Positions 1-9,535 of a stretch of DNA of 64,000 bases are shown here, one piece after another. The stretch is from Deltaproteobacteria bacterium (lineage in GTDB: Bacteria > Desulfobacterota > Desulfobacteria > Desulfobacterales > Desulfosarcinaceae). A program made the translations under genes and the position numbers. Under the pieces are notes generated by a model. That model was not told the origin of the DNA. It worked only from the letters and a program-made list of their open reading frames with translations, and did no database searches. Where the stretch lies: the NCBI GenBank assembly GCA_020444075.1, contig JAHLLR010000003.1:82060-146059 (forward strand), given 5' to 3'. The number at the start of each line of letters is the position of its first letter. Positions within the stretch are counted from its first letter, which is position 1.

Positions 1-1
1 G

Positions 2-469
2 GGTAAATATTTTATGGCACTGTTGGCGGAAATGCAAAAAACCGTGGCGGCGGCCAAAGCCATCGAACTGCTGAAACCGATGGCCCTGAAGCTGGAAAAG
101 GCTGTCAACCGATTGGGTGAAACCGCCCTGACCCTGGGCACCACGGCCATGAGCCCCAAAGTGATGACGGCCTTTGCCTTTGCCCAGCCGCTCCTGGAGG
201 TCACCGGGGATGTGATTATGGGATGGATGCATCTGTGGCGGGCAATCGCCGCCGTTCCCGGACTGGAAAAGCATGCCGGCAGCCTCGATCCCGCCGTCAG
301 GAAAGAAAAAGCGCAAACCCACAGACATGCCGCCTTTTACGAGGGAAAAGTCCGGGTGGCCGAATTTTTTATTTTTACCCTGCTGCCCGCCGCCATGGGT
401 AAAATGGATGCCATCAACGGCACCTGCGATGCCGCCATGGAAATGCCGGAAAAATCTTTTGGGAACTAG
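2..469 (+). CDS. Acyl-CoA dehydrogenase, C-terminal part (5' cut by window edge)
   Basis: The reading frame is open to the first base of the window (G-K-Y-F before the first internal Met), so the gene starts upstream and only the last ~156 residues are seen. The helical segment with GKYFMALLAEM, ETALTLGTTAM and the tail EFFIFTLLPAAMGKMDAI resembles the extra C-terminal domain of DmdC-type (3-methylmercaptopropionyl-CoA dehydrogenase-like) acyl-CoA dehydrogenases. These are FAD enzymes that oxidise acyl-CoA to enoyl-CoA in the cytoplasm. The next gene is a convergent CoA ligase, which fits fatty or aromatic acid degradation. The catalytic domain is outside the window, so the substrate cannot be judged. 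Confidence 0.75.
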   Translation, partial: GKYFMALLAEMQKTVAAAKAIELLKPMALKLEKAVNRLGETALTLGTTAMSPKVMTAFAFAQPLLEVTGDVIMGWMHLWRAIAAVPGLEKHAGSLDPAVRKEKAQTHRHAAFYEGKVRVAEFFIFTLLPAAMGKMDAINGTCDAAMEMPEKSFGN

Positions 470-604
470 ATACCGAAAGATTCAATTCCGAATTGGGGGA
501 TTAAGGGATTAGGTGATTACTGGGTGTGGCGTCCGGCTGCGGCCCAATTCCAAAATCCCTGAATCCGGAATGCAGTTTTTTTCCAGGACTTCCGATTTCC
601 GACC

Positions 605-2143
605 TCAGCCTTGCGGCTTTCGGCCTTTATACGCGTCCCGCATGTCGCGTTTGAGCATCTTTCCGGCTACGTTGCGTGGAAACGCCTCCATGACGACCAC
701 GTCGCGGATGCGCTGGAATTTGGCATCCACGCGGCCGTTGGTCCATTGGATCAATTCCTCGGGATTCAGTTCGGCGCCGGGCATGGGCACTACCGCGGCA
801 ATGGGCACCTCGCCCCATTTGTCGTCGGGAACGCCGATCACCGCGACCTCGCTGACGTCCGGGTGGCGGATGACGATCTCTTCGATGTCCTTGGGATAGA
901 CGTTCACCCCGCCGGAAATGATCATGTCCTTCATCCGGTCGACGAGGAACAGAAATCCGTCTTCGTCCACGTAGCCCGCATCCCCGGTGTGCAGCCAGCC
1001 GTCGACAATGGCTTTTTCGGTCAGGTCCGGCCGCTTGTAGTAGCCGGGCATCATCATCGGGCTTTTGCCGCAGATTTCACCAATCTCTCCGGGTGCGCAT
1101 TCCCGGCCTTCGGTGTCGAGAATGCGCATCTCCATGAACGGTGCCGGGACCCCCACGGAGCCGACCTTGCGAATGGCGTCATGCTTGTCCAGCACGGTCA
1201 TGAACCCCTCGGTGAGCCCATACAGTTCATAGAAGCGCCCGGGCAGGGTTTTGTTGAGGCGGTGTTTGTACTCCAGGAGCAGCGGGGCGCCAACGTTGTG
1301 GATCATCTCCAGGGAGGCCAGCTTGTCGGGGTCGAAGGCCGGGCTGTTGAGGATGGCGACGATCTGGGCCGGCACCATGACCACGTGGGTGACTTTCTCT
1401 GTCTCGATGGCGCTGATAACCGCTTCCGCGTTGAAGCTTTTATGGAGGATGTAGGTGGCACCCAGAAACATCCAGGGCATCAGGTCCAGCATGGCGCCGT
1501 TGAAGACGATGGCGCCGGCGTGCAGGGCGACGCTCTCCGGCGTCATGCGCCAGGAGGCGGCGAAGATGGTGCAATACATGGCGCGCACATAATGGGTGTG
1601 CACAATCCCCTTGGGCGCACCGGTGGTGCCGCTGGAGTACATGATATTGTACATGTCGTGGTCGTCGACGGGGACCACTGGCGGGTTTTTCTCGCTTGCC
1701 GCCATGACGAAATCGTCGTAGCTGCAAAATCCGTCACGCCGGCCGTTTAAACCCACCAGCACATAGCGGTCATTGCCAATGGCAGGCAGATCCCCGCGGA
1801 TGCGGTCCAGGACGTCGGCAAAACCGGCGTCGGCGATCACCATCGCGGTGTCGGCGTCTTTCAGCAGGGTGGCCAATCCGCCTTCGTTGAGCATGGTGCT
1901 GCCCGGAACGATGACCAGACCCGTCTTGGCCGCCGCCCAGTAGGCGGCCATGAGTTGGGTGCAGTTGGGCAGCACGGTGGCGAATTTATCTCCCTTGACG
2001 AGCCCGCAGGCCAACAGTGCGTTGGCCAGTTTATTCACGTAAGCGTTAAATGCCTTATAGGAAAACCGTTCTTCACCGCAGACAAAGGCGAGATGGTCAG
2101 GGCGATAGCGTGCATGGTGGGGCAACAGGCTGCCGATGTTCAT
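605..2143 (-). CDS. AMP-dependent acyl-CoA synthetase/ligase
   Basis: A 512-residue class I adenylate-forming enzyme, full length for the family. It activates a carboxylic acid to acyl-AMP and then to acyl-CoA in the cytoplasm. Visible motifs in order: the P-loop YSSGTTGAPKG near residue 170, YGLTE near 310, GWLHTGD near 385, the hinge region VDRMKDMIISGGVNVYP near 405, and the C-terminal catalytic lysine in NVAGKMLKR near 495. The substrate pocket does not reveal the acid used; medium or long chain, or a non-standard acid, are all possible. It converges on the acyl-CoA dehydrogenase fragment at the window start, suggesting beta-oxidation type metabolism. The start is preceded by a purine-rich AAAGGGAGGC-like stretch. 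Confidence 0.9.
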   Translation of the reverse strand: MNIGSLLPHHARYRPDHLAFVCGEERFSYKAFNAYVNKLANALLACGLVKGDKFATVLPNCTQLMAAYWAAAKTGLVIVPGSTMLNEGGLATLLKDADTAMVIADAGFADVLDRIRGDLPAIGNDRYVLVGLNGRRDGFCSYDDFVMAASEKNPPVVPVDDHDMYNIMYSSGTTGAPKGIVHTHYVRAMYCTIFAASWRMTPESVALHAGAIVFNGAMLDLMPWMFLGATYILHKSFNAEAVISAIETEKVTHVVMVPAQIVAILNSPAFDPDKLASLEMIHNVGAPLLLEYKHRLNKTLPGRFYELYGLTEGFMTVLDKHDAIRKVGSVGVPAPFMEMRILDTEGRECAPGEIGEICGKSPMMMPGYYKRPDLTEKAIVDGWLHTGDAGYVDEDGFLFLVDRMKDMIISGGVNVYPKDIEEIVIRHPDVSEVAVIGVPDDKWGEVPIAAVVPMPGAELNPEELIQWTNGRVDAKFQRIRDVVVMEAFPRNVAGKMLKRDMRDAYKGRKPQG

Positions 2144-2264
2144 CGATGCCTCCCTTTCGTTTCCAGAAGGTTAAAAGGAGTACAACCTTGGTTTTGATTA
2201 TATCCCCTTAAAAATCAACAGCTAAGAGGAACCACTCACAAACCTGCCCATTGGGGAATCCGTG

Positions 2265-2510
2265 TTACCGGCCTTTGATCTGCTCGAATGGCTTGCCTTC
2301 ATCATTGCCGATCCACTTCACTGCGCCGGTCGCCGTATCGATCACGAAGAGGTCCGGGAAATTGCCCCTGACCATCGCGGTCAACCGATATCTGCCGATC
2401 TGTGACGTCCTGTCGACAGGGGCGGCTCCGGTCAACAGCAGGAGCATGAGGACCATTGAAATACCAATCAAGATGAAAATTAGTTTTTGGCTGGCGTCTT
2501 TGCTTTTCAT
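2265..2510 (-). CDS. Small secreted or membrane-anchored protein, unknown
   Basis: An 81-residue protein with a good ribosome-binding site (AAAGGAATTGACATG). After a charged start (MKSKDASQK) comes one hydrophobic helix of about 20 residues (LIFILIGISMVLMLLLLTGA), so it is either secreted or membrane-anchored with the tail outside. The soluble tail contains VIDTATGAVKWI, which looks like one strand pair of a PQQ- or beta-propeller-like repeat, but it is too short for a propeller. I do not recognise a family. It lies between a CoA ligase and shikimate kinase, all on the minus strand but with gaps above 100 bases, so it is probably a separate unit. Confidence 0.55.
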   Translation of the reverse strand: MKSKDASQKLIFILIGISMVLMLLLLTGAAPVDRTSQIGRYRLTAMVRGNFPDLFVIDTATGAVKWIGNDEGKPFEQIKGR

Positions 2511-2617
2511 GTCAATTCCTTTATCGGTTATTGGTGAAAAACGTTAACGCAGGTTTTCATTTATGAAGCAGATTTCAACCGTTATTTTCTCAACTTATCC
2601 CCAGTCGTTATTACCGT

Positions 2618-3115
2618 TCATAGCTGCTGCAGTACCCCCGTCACCACCTGGTCCGGGGTCACGCCTTCGGTGGAGACCGTGATATCGGCAAAGCGTCGGT
2701 AGAGAAAGCGACGCTCCTCAAAAAGCATATCGATGGTCTGCCCGGGCATCCTCAGAACGCCCCGTTCGTCCAGGTTGCCCAGTCTTTCTTTCAGAGCCTC
2801 CAGGCCGATCATAAGGTAGACTGCCGGCCCCAATGACCTGAGGTGAGCCATGGCTTTTTCACTGTATACGGCGCTGCCGCCGGTGGCCACAACCCCGCAG
2901 TCCGGCGGCACGGCAAGCAGATAGCTTTCCTCGATGCTGCGGAATCCGTTTATGCCGTGTTCGGCAATGGTCTCCTGCAGGTAACACCCCTCGCCCGTCT
3001 GCATCAGGATATCCGTATCTAAAAAGGCTACGCCCAGACGCTTGGCCAGGAGCACGCCGATGGTGCTTTTGCCCGCCCCGGGCATACCGATGAGGATCAG
3101 GTTCTGCTTTTTCAC
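2618..3115 (-). CDS. aroK: Shikimate kinase
   Basis: A 165-residue P-loop kinase of normal length for AroK/AroL. It phosphorylates shikimate at O3 with ATP in the chorismate pathway. Visible: Walker A GMPGAGKST (residues 10-18), the shikimate-binding Asp in FLDTDILMQ, the Arg in FRSIEES near 58-64, the glycine pair in VATGGSAVY, and a lid segment DERGVLRMPGQT carrying an arginine. The lid differs somewhat from the textbook form (R-P-L-L), so a paralogous shikimate-kinase-like enzyme is possible. It stands alone here, away from other aro genes. Confidence 0.8.
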   Translation of the reverse strand: MKKQNLILIGMPGAGKSTIGVLLAKRLGVAFLDTDILMQTGEGCYLQETIAEHGINGFRSIEESYLLAVPPDCGVVATGGSAVYSEKAMAHLRSLGPAVYLMIGLEALKERLGNLDERGVLRMPGQTIDMLFEERRFLYRRFADITVSTEGVTPDQVVTGVLQQL

Positions 3116-3199
3116 CGTTGACCGCCCATCATATTTTGAATATCCAGCCGGATCGGTAGAAACCGCTCAGCTGCCGGCTGGGGCGAGGTTCCGATGACT

Positions 3200-5371
3200 T
3201 CATCTCAAAACTTTGTAATTTCCCTCATACCAGTTTTTAAGATCACTGACATACCATTTGGAAAAACGCCTGTCCGATGGCCCGCCAGCCAGATTGGTAT
3301 GGATCTCATCCGTGGCCAGATCGGCGATGAAGCGGTAGCCGGGGCTGAACGTCGTCAGTCGCCCGGCATTCTTAAATATTTGTCCCTGGGGGATGGTGGC
3401 CCGGCACCCGGGAAGGGTAAGCGGGCCGTAATCGAATCCCAGAAATTTCGGCAACTGGCCGCCGAACATCAGGTGGGCCAGGGTGATCGATCGGGTTTTG
3501 CCGTATGACACCGGCTCGACACCCAAGCCGGCGTCGATACCCTGCTTAAACAGCCGTTCTCTGGTTTGTCCGTCGAACCAGGCCGATGATTTCTTTTCCA
3601 AAATCCGGTCCAGGTTGGCGTAATAGTCGTTGAAGAGGCTGGTTTCCGAAAAAATATGGTTCACCACATCGGTTCCGAACCCGTGGTCGCCAAACACCAC
3701 GTCAATAATGGCCCGGTAAACGGACTCGAAGAGCATGGCTCCTGTTGAGTCGGCATCATACCGCAAATCCCACGCTTTCAGAATGCGGCCGTTGTCCGTA
3801 TCCGGCAGCAGCGGGCCGATGATTTCCATCAGCCTTTCCGCCTGCAGGGAATAAAGGTCGTAGTGCATGTCCTTCATGTAGGCCACATCGAGTTCACTGC
3901 CGGTTTCCAGCAATTGAACGATGCGGTCCGCCCGGTAAGGGCCCATGGCCAGGTTAATGGGATTGGAACGTCCCAGATAATTAAGGTCCTGGTTGGCCGT
4001 GGCGATGATGCCTTCGGGGGGATTGCGTACATTGGGCAAGTCCCCGGGATCGTTAAATCCTCCGGGATCAAATTGTTCATCCCATCCCGCGTGGGGAAGC
4101 AATCCACTGATTCCCTCAGGCCGTTTGAAATGGCGGCCGCTCATCTGATAGCCGATGTTTCCCCGGACATCGGCAAAGACCCAGTTCATGGCCACGGCCT
4201 CCACCTGACGATACAGTGCCATGGCCGTTTCCACCGTCTGCGCGTCCATCATCTTAATCAGGGTGTCGAAAACCTCTGCCCCGCATCCTTGGGCACCCGA
4301 CCATCCCAGCACCAGATAGTGGCCTTCCTTATGAGGGTCGCCTTCCAGCAGTCCGTTTTCATTCTCATGGACCTGGATTCGGATGGAAGGCTTGTTCTTC
4401 ACCTTGATCTCTTCTTCACGAACCGTAAAAGGCTTCCAGCCGTCTTTTCGAAAATAGTTGCCGTCCCGGCACCGTTCAATGCGGTAATCCAGCATATCCA
4501 TATAGGCGTAGGTAGCGCTCCAGGCCAGGTGGTTGCTTCTGCCGATAATCAGTCCGGGGACACCGGGAATAGTGACACCCATCAGGGTGGTACGGGGCCG
4601 CCGGAGGATGACCTCCTGCCAGACATTGGGCAGGCGGTTGACCTCCAGGTGGGGATCCCCGCACATGATTGGAAAGCCGGAACGGGTGTGGCGGCCGGCA
4701 ACGGCCCAGTTGTTGGAGGCGTTGAAGCGCGGGAGCCGGTTGAGCCACTCGACCGCCGCCGGCACCAGGGGGGGCGAGAGCGCAACCTGGTCGATCAAGG
4801 CCGTGTCAATGGGGTCGGTGAGATAGGGGAACAGTTCCACCAATTTCTCTTCCGGCAGCCCTTTCTGGATCATCTCCACCAGAAATTTTTCCATATTGGC
4901 CTGGATGTCGGCCAAGCCTAAAAATCCGAATACCTTGGCCAGTCGCAGACAATCGGTCACTGCGTAGGGTTCCGGGTGCCGATATCCCATCAGTTTGAAT
5001 TCATATACCGGCCCGTTCTCCGCCATCCAGTCGTTGAATCCACTCACATAGGCATCCAGAGCCTTGCGGGTGTCGGATGAAATCCGGGCGATCTGCTCTT
5101 CCGGGTCCGGGAGAAAATTCATTCGTCTCATGTAGGTGTCGATCTCAATCAGACCGTCATCGGCCTTGAGCAGTTCGGCGGCACGGCCCTGGAGAAGAAT
5201 GCGCGTGAGCAGGGTCTGCATCTGGCGGTCGTTGGCGTGAATCCACCCTAATCCCCGCATCAGATCCGCTGATGTCCTCGCGGTGATTTCCGGGATGCCG
5301 TGGTTGTTTCTCAGAATATGGATTTTCCCGTCGTCGCCTTCGAGGTCAACGGGCGCCTTTTTCAATTTCAT
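3200..5371 (-). CDS. Penicillin-acylase family N-terminal nucleophile hydrolase
   Basis: A 723-residue protein of the S45 penicillin amidase family, which hydrolyses amide bonds (beta-lactam side chains, acyl-homoserine lactones, other N-acyl compounds). The chain is normally cut into alpha and beta subunits, exposing an N-terminal Ser. Here the predicted nucleophile is Ser219 in FNASNNWAVAG, giving an alpha part of ~218 residues. GDPHLEVNRLPNVW and the IPGVPGLIIGRSNHLAWS segment are family hallmarks, and TANQDLNYLG follows around residue 465. Family members are usually exported, but this N-terminus (MKLKKAPVDLEGDDGK) has no hydrophobic signal peptide and starts directly in the mature-type IHILRNNHGIPEI segment, so a cytoplasmic location is suggested. 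Substrate unknown. Confidence 0.88.
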   Translation of the reverse strand: MKLKKAPVDLEGDDGKIHILRNNHGIPEITARTSADLMRGLGWIHANDRQMQTLLTRILLQGRAAELLKADDGLIEIDTYMRRMNFLPDPEEQIARISSDTRKALDAYVSGFNDWMAENGPVYEFKLMGYRHPEPYAVTDCLRLAKVFGFLGLADIQANMEKFLVEMIQKGLPEEKLVELFPYLTDPIDTALIDQVALSPPLVPAAVEWLNRLPRFNASNNWAVAGRHTRSGFPIMCGDPHLEVNRLPNVWQEVILRRPRTTLMGVTIPGVPGLIIGRSNHLAWSATYAYMDMLDYRIERCRDGNYFRKDGWKPFTVREEEIKVKNKPSIRIQVHENENGLLEGDPHKEGHYLVLGWSGAQGCGAEVFDTLIKMMDAQTVETAMALYRQVEAVAMNWVFADVRGNIGYQMSGRHFKRPEGISGLLPHAGWDEQFDPGGFNDPGDLPNVRNPPEGIIATANQDLNYLGRSNPINLAMGPYRADRIVQLLETGSELDVAYMKDMHYDLYSLQAERLMEIIGPLLPDTDNGRILKAWDLRYDADSTGAMLFESVYRAIIDVVFGDHGFGTDVVNHIFSETSLFNDYYANLDRILEKKSSAWFDGQTRERLFKQGIDAGLGVEPVSYGKTRSITLAHLMFGGQLPKFLGFDYGPLTLPGCRATIPQGQIFKNAGRLTTFSPGYRFIADLATDEIHTNLAGGPSDRRFSKWYVSDLKNWYEGNYKVLR

Positions 5372-5579
5372 CGTGTCGACTCCTGTTAAAAAAACGGTAT
5401 AACGGCCTGCCGGCGGAATCTTTCAAATCAGTCATGCATCTGCAGATCGGACGCCGATTGTCAAATCGCCTGAAGCCATTGCTGATGGGTAAACATTCGG
5501 AAAGGACATGGTTGAGGTGCGCTAACCGGAAAAAAAGCGCATCCGCCCCAGATTGCGCTGGAGGGCCACCCTTCAGTTG

Positions 5580-7376
5580 CTATCCACCCGGACCGAAGGC
5601 AAAAAGCGACGTCGCCACGGCAACAGCGTGAAACAGCCAGGCCGGCAGGATGCTGTGCGACCGCTCCCTGATCATGCCGGCAGCCATGCCGAATATGGCC
5701 GCTACGGCGATGTATTTGATCAGGATGCCGTTGGTCAGAATTCCTATGGGGTTGTCTGACATCATGGTCATCTGAAAACCGATGGTGGCTGCATACAACA
5801 GGGCCGATCCAATGGTGGGCCCGGAGAAGAACCACCGGCTTTCACAGTCCTGAATGCTGGCCAGCTGCGCCATCATGCCGTGTACCAGGCTTCTGAACAA
5901 CAGTTCCAGGGAAAGGGGAATCAGGACCAGGGCAATCGTCCAGGCGGCTACGGGGTCGGCGGTAAAAAAAATTTCACCGGGTATCCGCATATCTCCGGTA
6001 AATCCGCAGATGACGGCCACGGGAAAAAGGCGCCACCAGTCTCTTCCAGTGGGAAGCATAATGCCAAACTGCCACGGCCTACGCAGCGCCACGACGCCGA
6101 GCATGATGAGGGTAAAAACCAAAAGCGCGGTGTGGAACCCGAGAATCGGGCTCCGGGCGACCTCGCCGAGTGCTTTCCGGCCCAGCCACCGGGCCGGCTC
6201 CCAGTTCTGACCGGTGGCAATGGCGGCGATAACGATAAGCATTGAAAAGGCGGCGCTGGTTAAAAACCGTTTCACATGGCGGATGTCGCTGCGTTTTTCA
6301 ATGACATCGCGGCAGGCCGAAACAATCTCTCCGGGTAAAAGCCGGGTGCCGCGATCCCTGGGTGAGCCGCCGATATCCCCGGATCCACCCCAGCGACTGA
6401 CATTCATGCGGCCCTTGACCGCCGGGTCCATGAAATTCAACCGTTGATACACATCCTCCAGGTTTACCGGCATGAACAGGTCCATCTGCCTCAGGGTATA
6501 GTCGTTTTCGCCCCTGCGCAGGGCTACCCATCCCAGCCGGTTGCCGTAGAGCTTGCTCAAATGGGGTTCCAACTCGTAGATGCCCAGATCCGATGCCACT
6601 ACGACGGCAATGCGATTGTTGGTCAGCTCGATTCGGGCCAGTTCCTCGACACCCTTGAAATCATCCAGTTCCCCCAATTTGATCAGAAACTGATCTAACT
6701 TTCGCAGCACGCGGATGGTATAGTCGAGGAAATCGGTCTTGGGCCACTCCCCGGATTTCTTCAGCTCCAGCTCTTCCATGCGCAGGCGATCGATAACCCG
6801 CATCAGTTTCTGGAGCAGATCCACCGGCAAGCCGCTGAGTTCCCGCATTTCCAGACCCAGGGCATCGATAACCCCCTCCAACCTGACCAGTGCGAAAAGG
6901 GAGCGCCGGTGGATGGCCTCCCGGTTGTTGATCCGCTGGTGATTGAGAATCAGCCAGATGGACAGGATGGTGTCGAGGTCCGGTTCGTTGGCAAAAATCT
7001 TCCATTCCCGGTCCCGCAGGTCCAGCCCCTTCACACACATGATCAGGGCCTGCTCGCAAGTAGCCAGGGTGAAGGTCCGGACACATCCTTCGTGGTGGTC
7101 TAAATTGTAGATTTTTTTTTCGTGATCCAGAAAGGGTTCGGTCTGGGCGACACCGTCAAGAAATATGGTTCCGGGAGGGGCTTTGCGTGCGGCGGAGGCG
7201 GTGACGGTCAGGCCGGCCTTGATGAAGACCTGAAGGTTGGGGGTCTCCAGGCAGGTTAAAGCACGATCCGTTCCCACCTCTTTAATCGTATAGCGATCAG
7301 GAAAACCGTTTCCGGTGACATCCTGCTTGAGGGGAGCGTTTTCCAGCACAAAGGGCGAGCGGTCAATATCTTCCAT
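5580..7376 (-). CDS. DHH-like N-terminal domain joined to CPBP-like membrane domain
   Basis: A 598-residue protein. The N-terminal ~370 residues look soluble and include NLDHHEGC near residue 92 and NEPDLDTILS near 129, which recall DHH-superfamily phosphoesterase motifs; the other DHH metal motifs are not obvious. From about residue 378 there are 6-8 hydrophobic segments. One carries SLELLFRSLVHG and a later one HSILPAWLFHAVAVA, reminiscent of the EExxxR and His motifs of CPBP/CAAX-type intramembrane proteases, although the first glutamate is replaced by Leu. Between the parts lies a Gly/Arg-rich linker (WGGSGDIGGSPRDRG). I infer a soluble sensor or phosphoesterase-like head on a membrane body; the function is not known. 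Confidence 0.6.
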   Translation of the reverse strand: MEDIDRSPFVLENAPLKQDVTGNGFPDRYTIKEVGTDRALTCLETPNLQVFIKAGLTVTASAARKAPPGTIFLDGVAQTEPFLDHEKKIYNLDHHEGCVRTFTLATCEQALIMCVKGLDLRDREWKIFANEPDLDTILSIWLILNHQRINNREAIHRRSLFALVRLEGVIDALGLEMRELSGLPVDLLQKLMRVIDRLRMEELELKKSGEWPKTDFLDYTIRVLRKLDQFLIKLGELDDFKGVEELARIELTNNRIAVVVASDLGIYELEPHLSKLYGNRLGWVALRRGENDYTLRQMDLFMPVNLEDVYQRLNFMDPAVKGRMNVSRWGGSGDIGGSPRDRGTRLLPGEIVSACRDVIEKRSDIRHVKRFLTSAAFSMLIVIAAIATGQNWEPARWLGRKALGEVARSPILGFHTALLVFTLIMLGVVALRRPWQFGIMLPTGRDWWRLFPVAVICGFTGDMRIPGEIFFTADPVAAWTIALVLIPLSLELLFRSLVHGMMAQLASIQDCESRWFFSGPTIGSALLYAATIGFQMTMMSDNPIGILTNGILIKYIAVAAIFGMAAGMIRERSHSILPAWLFHAVAVATSLFAFGPGG

Positions 7377-7642
7377 GTCCGGAAATTATCCTGAGCTAAA
7401 TATGAAGGCAGCTGATACAAATGAAGCTCGTGCTACCTATCCATAACAATCACCGCGGGGAGGGTCAACAGGTTAATGGTTTGCCACCATGACGACAATT
7501 CCTTTCCGAAGGGATTTATCTTTCTGTAATATCAGGTCGTTCAACATGTTGGTGGATGGCAACCGGGTTCAAAGGGCCTAGGGGGTGTCCCCCGATGATT
7601 TTATCTGGGAGTTAAGCCTCACCATTCCGGGCGCGATCGGTC

Positions 7643-9535
7643 TTAAAGAACCCGCCCGTGATGGTCGAACTCCAATCCCAACTCCAATTTTTCCGCATCT
7701 GAAAGGAAATTGACGGACATGATCTCCACCGGATCCGGGTCGTCATGGGTGGGCACCACGGTCATGCTGACCCAGGGTTGTTGACCCATACCGAAGGTGA
7801 TTACACAGAACTGATCACAGGCCGTTACATCGTAACCGTCGGATTTGATCCACTTGAAGATAAACTGAGTGAACCCGCCGTGCTGATCCCCGAACCAGTC
7901 AATGGCCTCTGAGGCGGTTACCGGCAGGGTGCAGATCACATAAAAAGCGTTTTCCTTGATCAGTGGAGAGCAGTGCTGTTTTTTATCGCTCCGGGTCTCT
8001 TCCATGTTCTCGCGGGCCTGAATGGCAATAGCGCCGCACATCTCTTTGGGGAGAAAGGTGTCGGCAAAGGTTTTATATTTCTCTCCCAACAGACGAATCT
8101 GGTCCACATGCCTGTCCAGGCAGCGGCGCATGCTTTTTTCAGATGCCCCGGCATCGAAATGGACATCACCCGACTGATCCGGTGCCGCATCGTAGGCGGT
8201 GATTTCCAGCATCACCGTATCCCCGCTGATAATCTGGTCCAGGCGAACGAACTTGAATGCCAGGTTGGCAAAACTGATCCGGTCGCCGCTCTTCAGGCGC
8301 ACGGGCTTATTGGCCGGCACCTGGTGGTCGTTGAGTCGCGTGCCGTTGGTGCTGCGCTGGTCTTCAAGGAAAAACGCCCCCTCCCGGTACTCGATGGTGG
8401 CGTGCAGGTTGGATATCGTGGCCGAGGGAAACATAAGGTCGTTTTTATCATCCCGGCCGATCGTTACCCGCGCCTTGTCAAACCGGCGGAGGCCTCCGCT
8501 GCTGCCGTTGATGTCCTGCAATTCCCACTCCGGAGGCTTTGGGACATCGGCACCCGGTATGGGCAATGGGATGCTTTTGCGGCCTCCCAGCCAGGCGGGC
8601 AGGCTGAAGCGTTTAAGCACCAGCATGGCTACCAGGCTCATGAGAACAAAAATGATGAAAATCAGGGGCAGGTAGAATCGCCAGAAGCTTCGCGACGCAT
8701 CCCGGTCCGGTATATCTTCTTTTGCCGACGCGTCGACCGGTTCCGTGGATGCTGGGCGGGCGGTCGTCGCCGGGTCGGTGTTCATTTCAGGAGAAAGGGC
8801 TTCAACCGGCGCCGCTGCCTTCGGTTCGGGCAGCGGTGGGGACAACAGGGCCTGAATCCGGTCCAGCACGTCGGCGATGTCCTCGGCACGGGTGGCCCGA
8901 TAATAAGAACCGCCGGTACGTGATGCCAGTGCCTGGATGAGCGGAAAATCGGCATTTTCGGTAAAAGCGATACCCAGAATGCGAATGCCGGAAGTGTTGC
9001 ATTCGGCGGCGAGGTCCGTCTTCAGCCATTGGGTCAGCTCCATGTCTTTTTGACGGTCACCCGTATCGACGATGCCGTCGGTCAGGAAGATGATACTTTT
9101 GCGGGTTCCGGTTCTTCCCCCGGTTTTGAGTTCATAGACGGCCCGCTCGATCCCGGCGGCGCTGTTGGTGAATTTCCCCCGATAATCCGCCTTGTCCAGG
9201 CTGTTGATCAGCCGGTCCCTTGACGCCGGATCGGACAGGTCCGTCAGTGGCTGGAGCAAGCGGGCCCGTTCATCGAAGAGCACCAGGGCTGCGCGGGTGG
9301 TGTCCGGCAACTGGCCCAGAAACGTGCGGACGGTCTCCGGGGTTAGCAATCGGGGGTCGTTTTTGCGCATACTGCCGGAGTTATCGATGACAAAAACCAC
9401 TTCCGCCGCGCTGTCGCCTGCTGCTGCGGCGCAGGCATCGGTCCACACGAGCCAGCCTGAAACCGCGATGACCGCTGTCAGCAGGATTATCGAACGGCGA
9501 AGAATCGAAAGCTGACCGTTGTTGAAAGACCCCAT
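7643..9535 (-). CDS. Membrane protein with von Willebrand A and FHA domains
   Basis: I start at the ATG at 9535 because AGGAAGGGCAATT precedes it and it gives a signal sequence (hydrophobic IILLTAVIAVSGWLVW). An in-frame upstream ATG at 9673 would add 46 non-membrane residues. The VWA domain follows with MIDAS motif VIDNSGSM, and IIFLTDGIVDTG supplies a further metal ligand. A Pro/Ala-rich linker and a second transmembrane helix (FYLPLIFIIFVLMSLVAMLVL region) come next, then a cytoplasmic FHA domain with VTIGRDDKNDLMF, SNLHATI and RSTNGTRLND, and a ~200-residue tail of unknown fold. FHA domains bind phosphothreonine, so this may relay kinase signals to an external or periplasmic VWA partner. 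The gene is divergent from the protease cluster at 10.2 kb. Confidence 0.85.
   Translation of the reverse strand: MGSFNNGQLSILRRSIILLTAVIAVSGWLVWTDACAAAAGDSAAEVVFVIDNSGSMRKNDPRLLTPETVRTFLGQLPDTTRAALVLFDERARLLQPLTDLSDPASRDRLINSLDKADYRGKFTNSAAGIERAVYELKTGGRTGTRKSIIFLTDGIVDTGDRQKDMELTQWLKTDLAAECNTSGIRILGIAFTENADFPLIQALASRTGGSYYRATRAEDIADVLDRIQALLSPPLPEPKAAAPVEALSPEMNTDPATTARPASTEPVDASAKEDIPDRDASRSFWRFYLPLIFIIFVLMSLVAMLVLKRFSLPAWLGGRKSIPLPIPGADVPKPPEWELQDINGSSGGLRRFDKARVTIGRDDKNDLMFPSATISNLHATIEYREGAFFLEDQRSTNGTRLNDHQVPANKPVRLKSGDRISFANLAFKFVRLDQIISGDTVMLEITAYDAAPDQSGDVHFDAGASEKSMRRCLDRHVDQIRLLGEKYKTFADTFLPKEMCGAIAIQARENMEETRSDKKQHCSPLIKENAFYVICTLPVTASEAIDWFGDQHGGFTQFIFKWIKSDGYDVTACDQFCVITFGMGQQPWVSMTVVPTHDDPDPVEIMSVNFLSDAEKLELGLEFDHHGRVL

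Noticed and set aside
611..1750. 379-residue plus-strand frame opposite the CoA ligase
   Set aside because: Low-complexity His/Gly/Val-rich shadow of the ligase; no ribosome-binding site.
3863..4921. 352-residue plus-strand frame opposite the penicillin-acylase-family gene
   Set aside because: Antisense shadow with no family features.
7581..7593. GGGGG-TGT-CCCCC hairpin as a terminator of the VWA-FHA gene
   Set aside because: Stem of five with a three-base loop, and no T-run in the correct direction.
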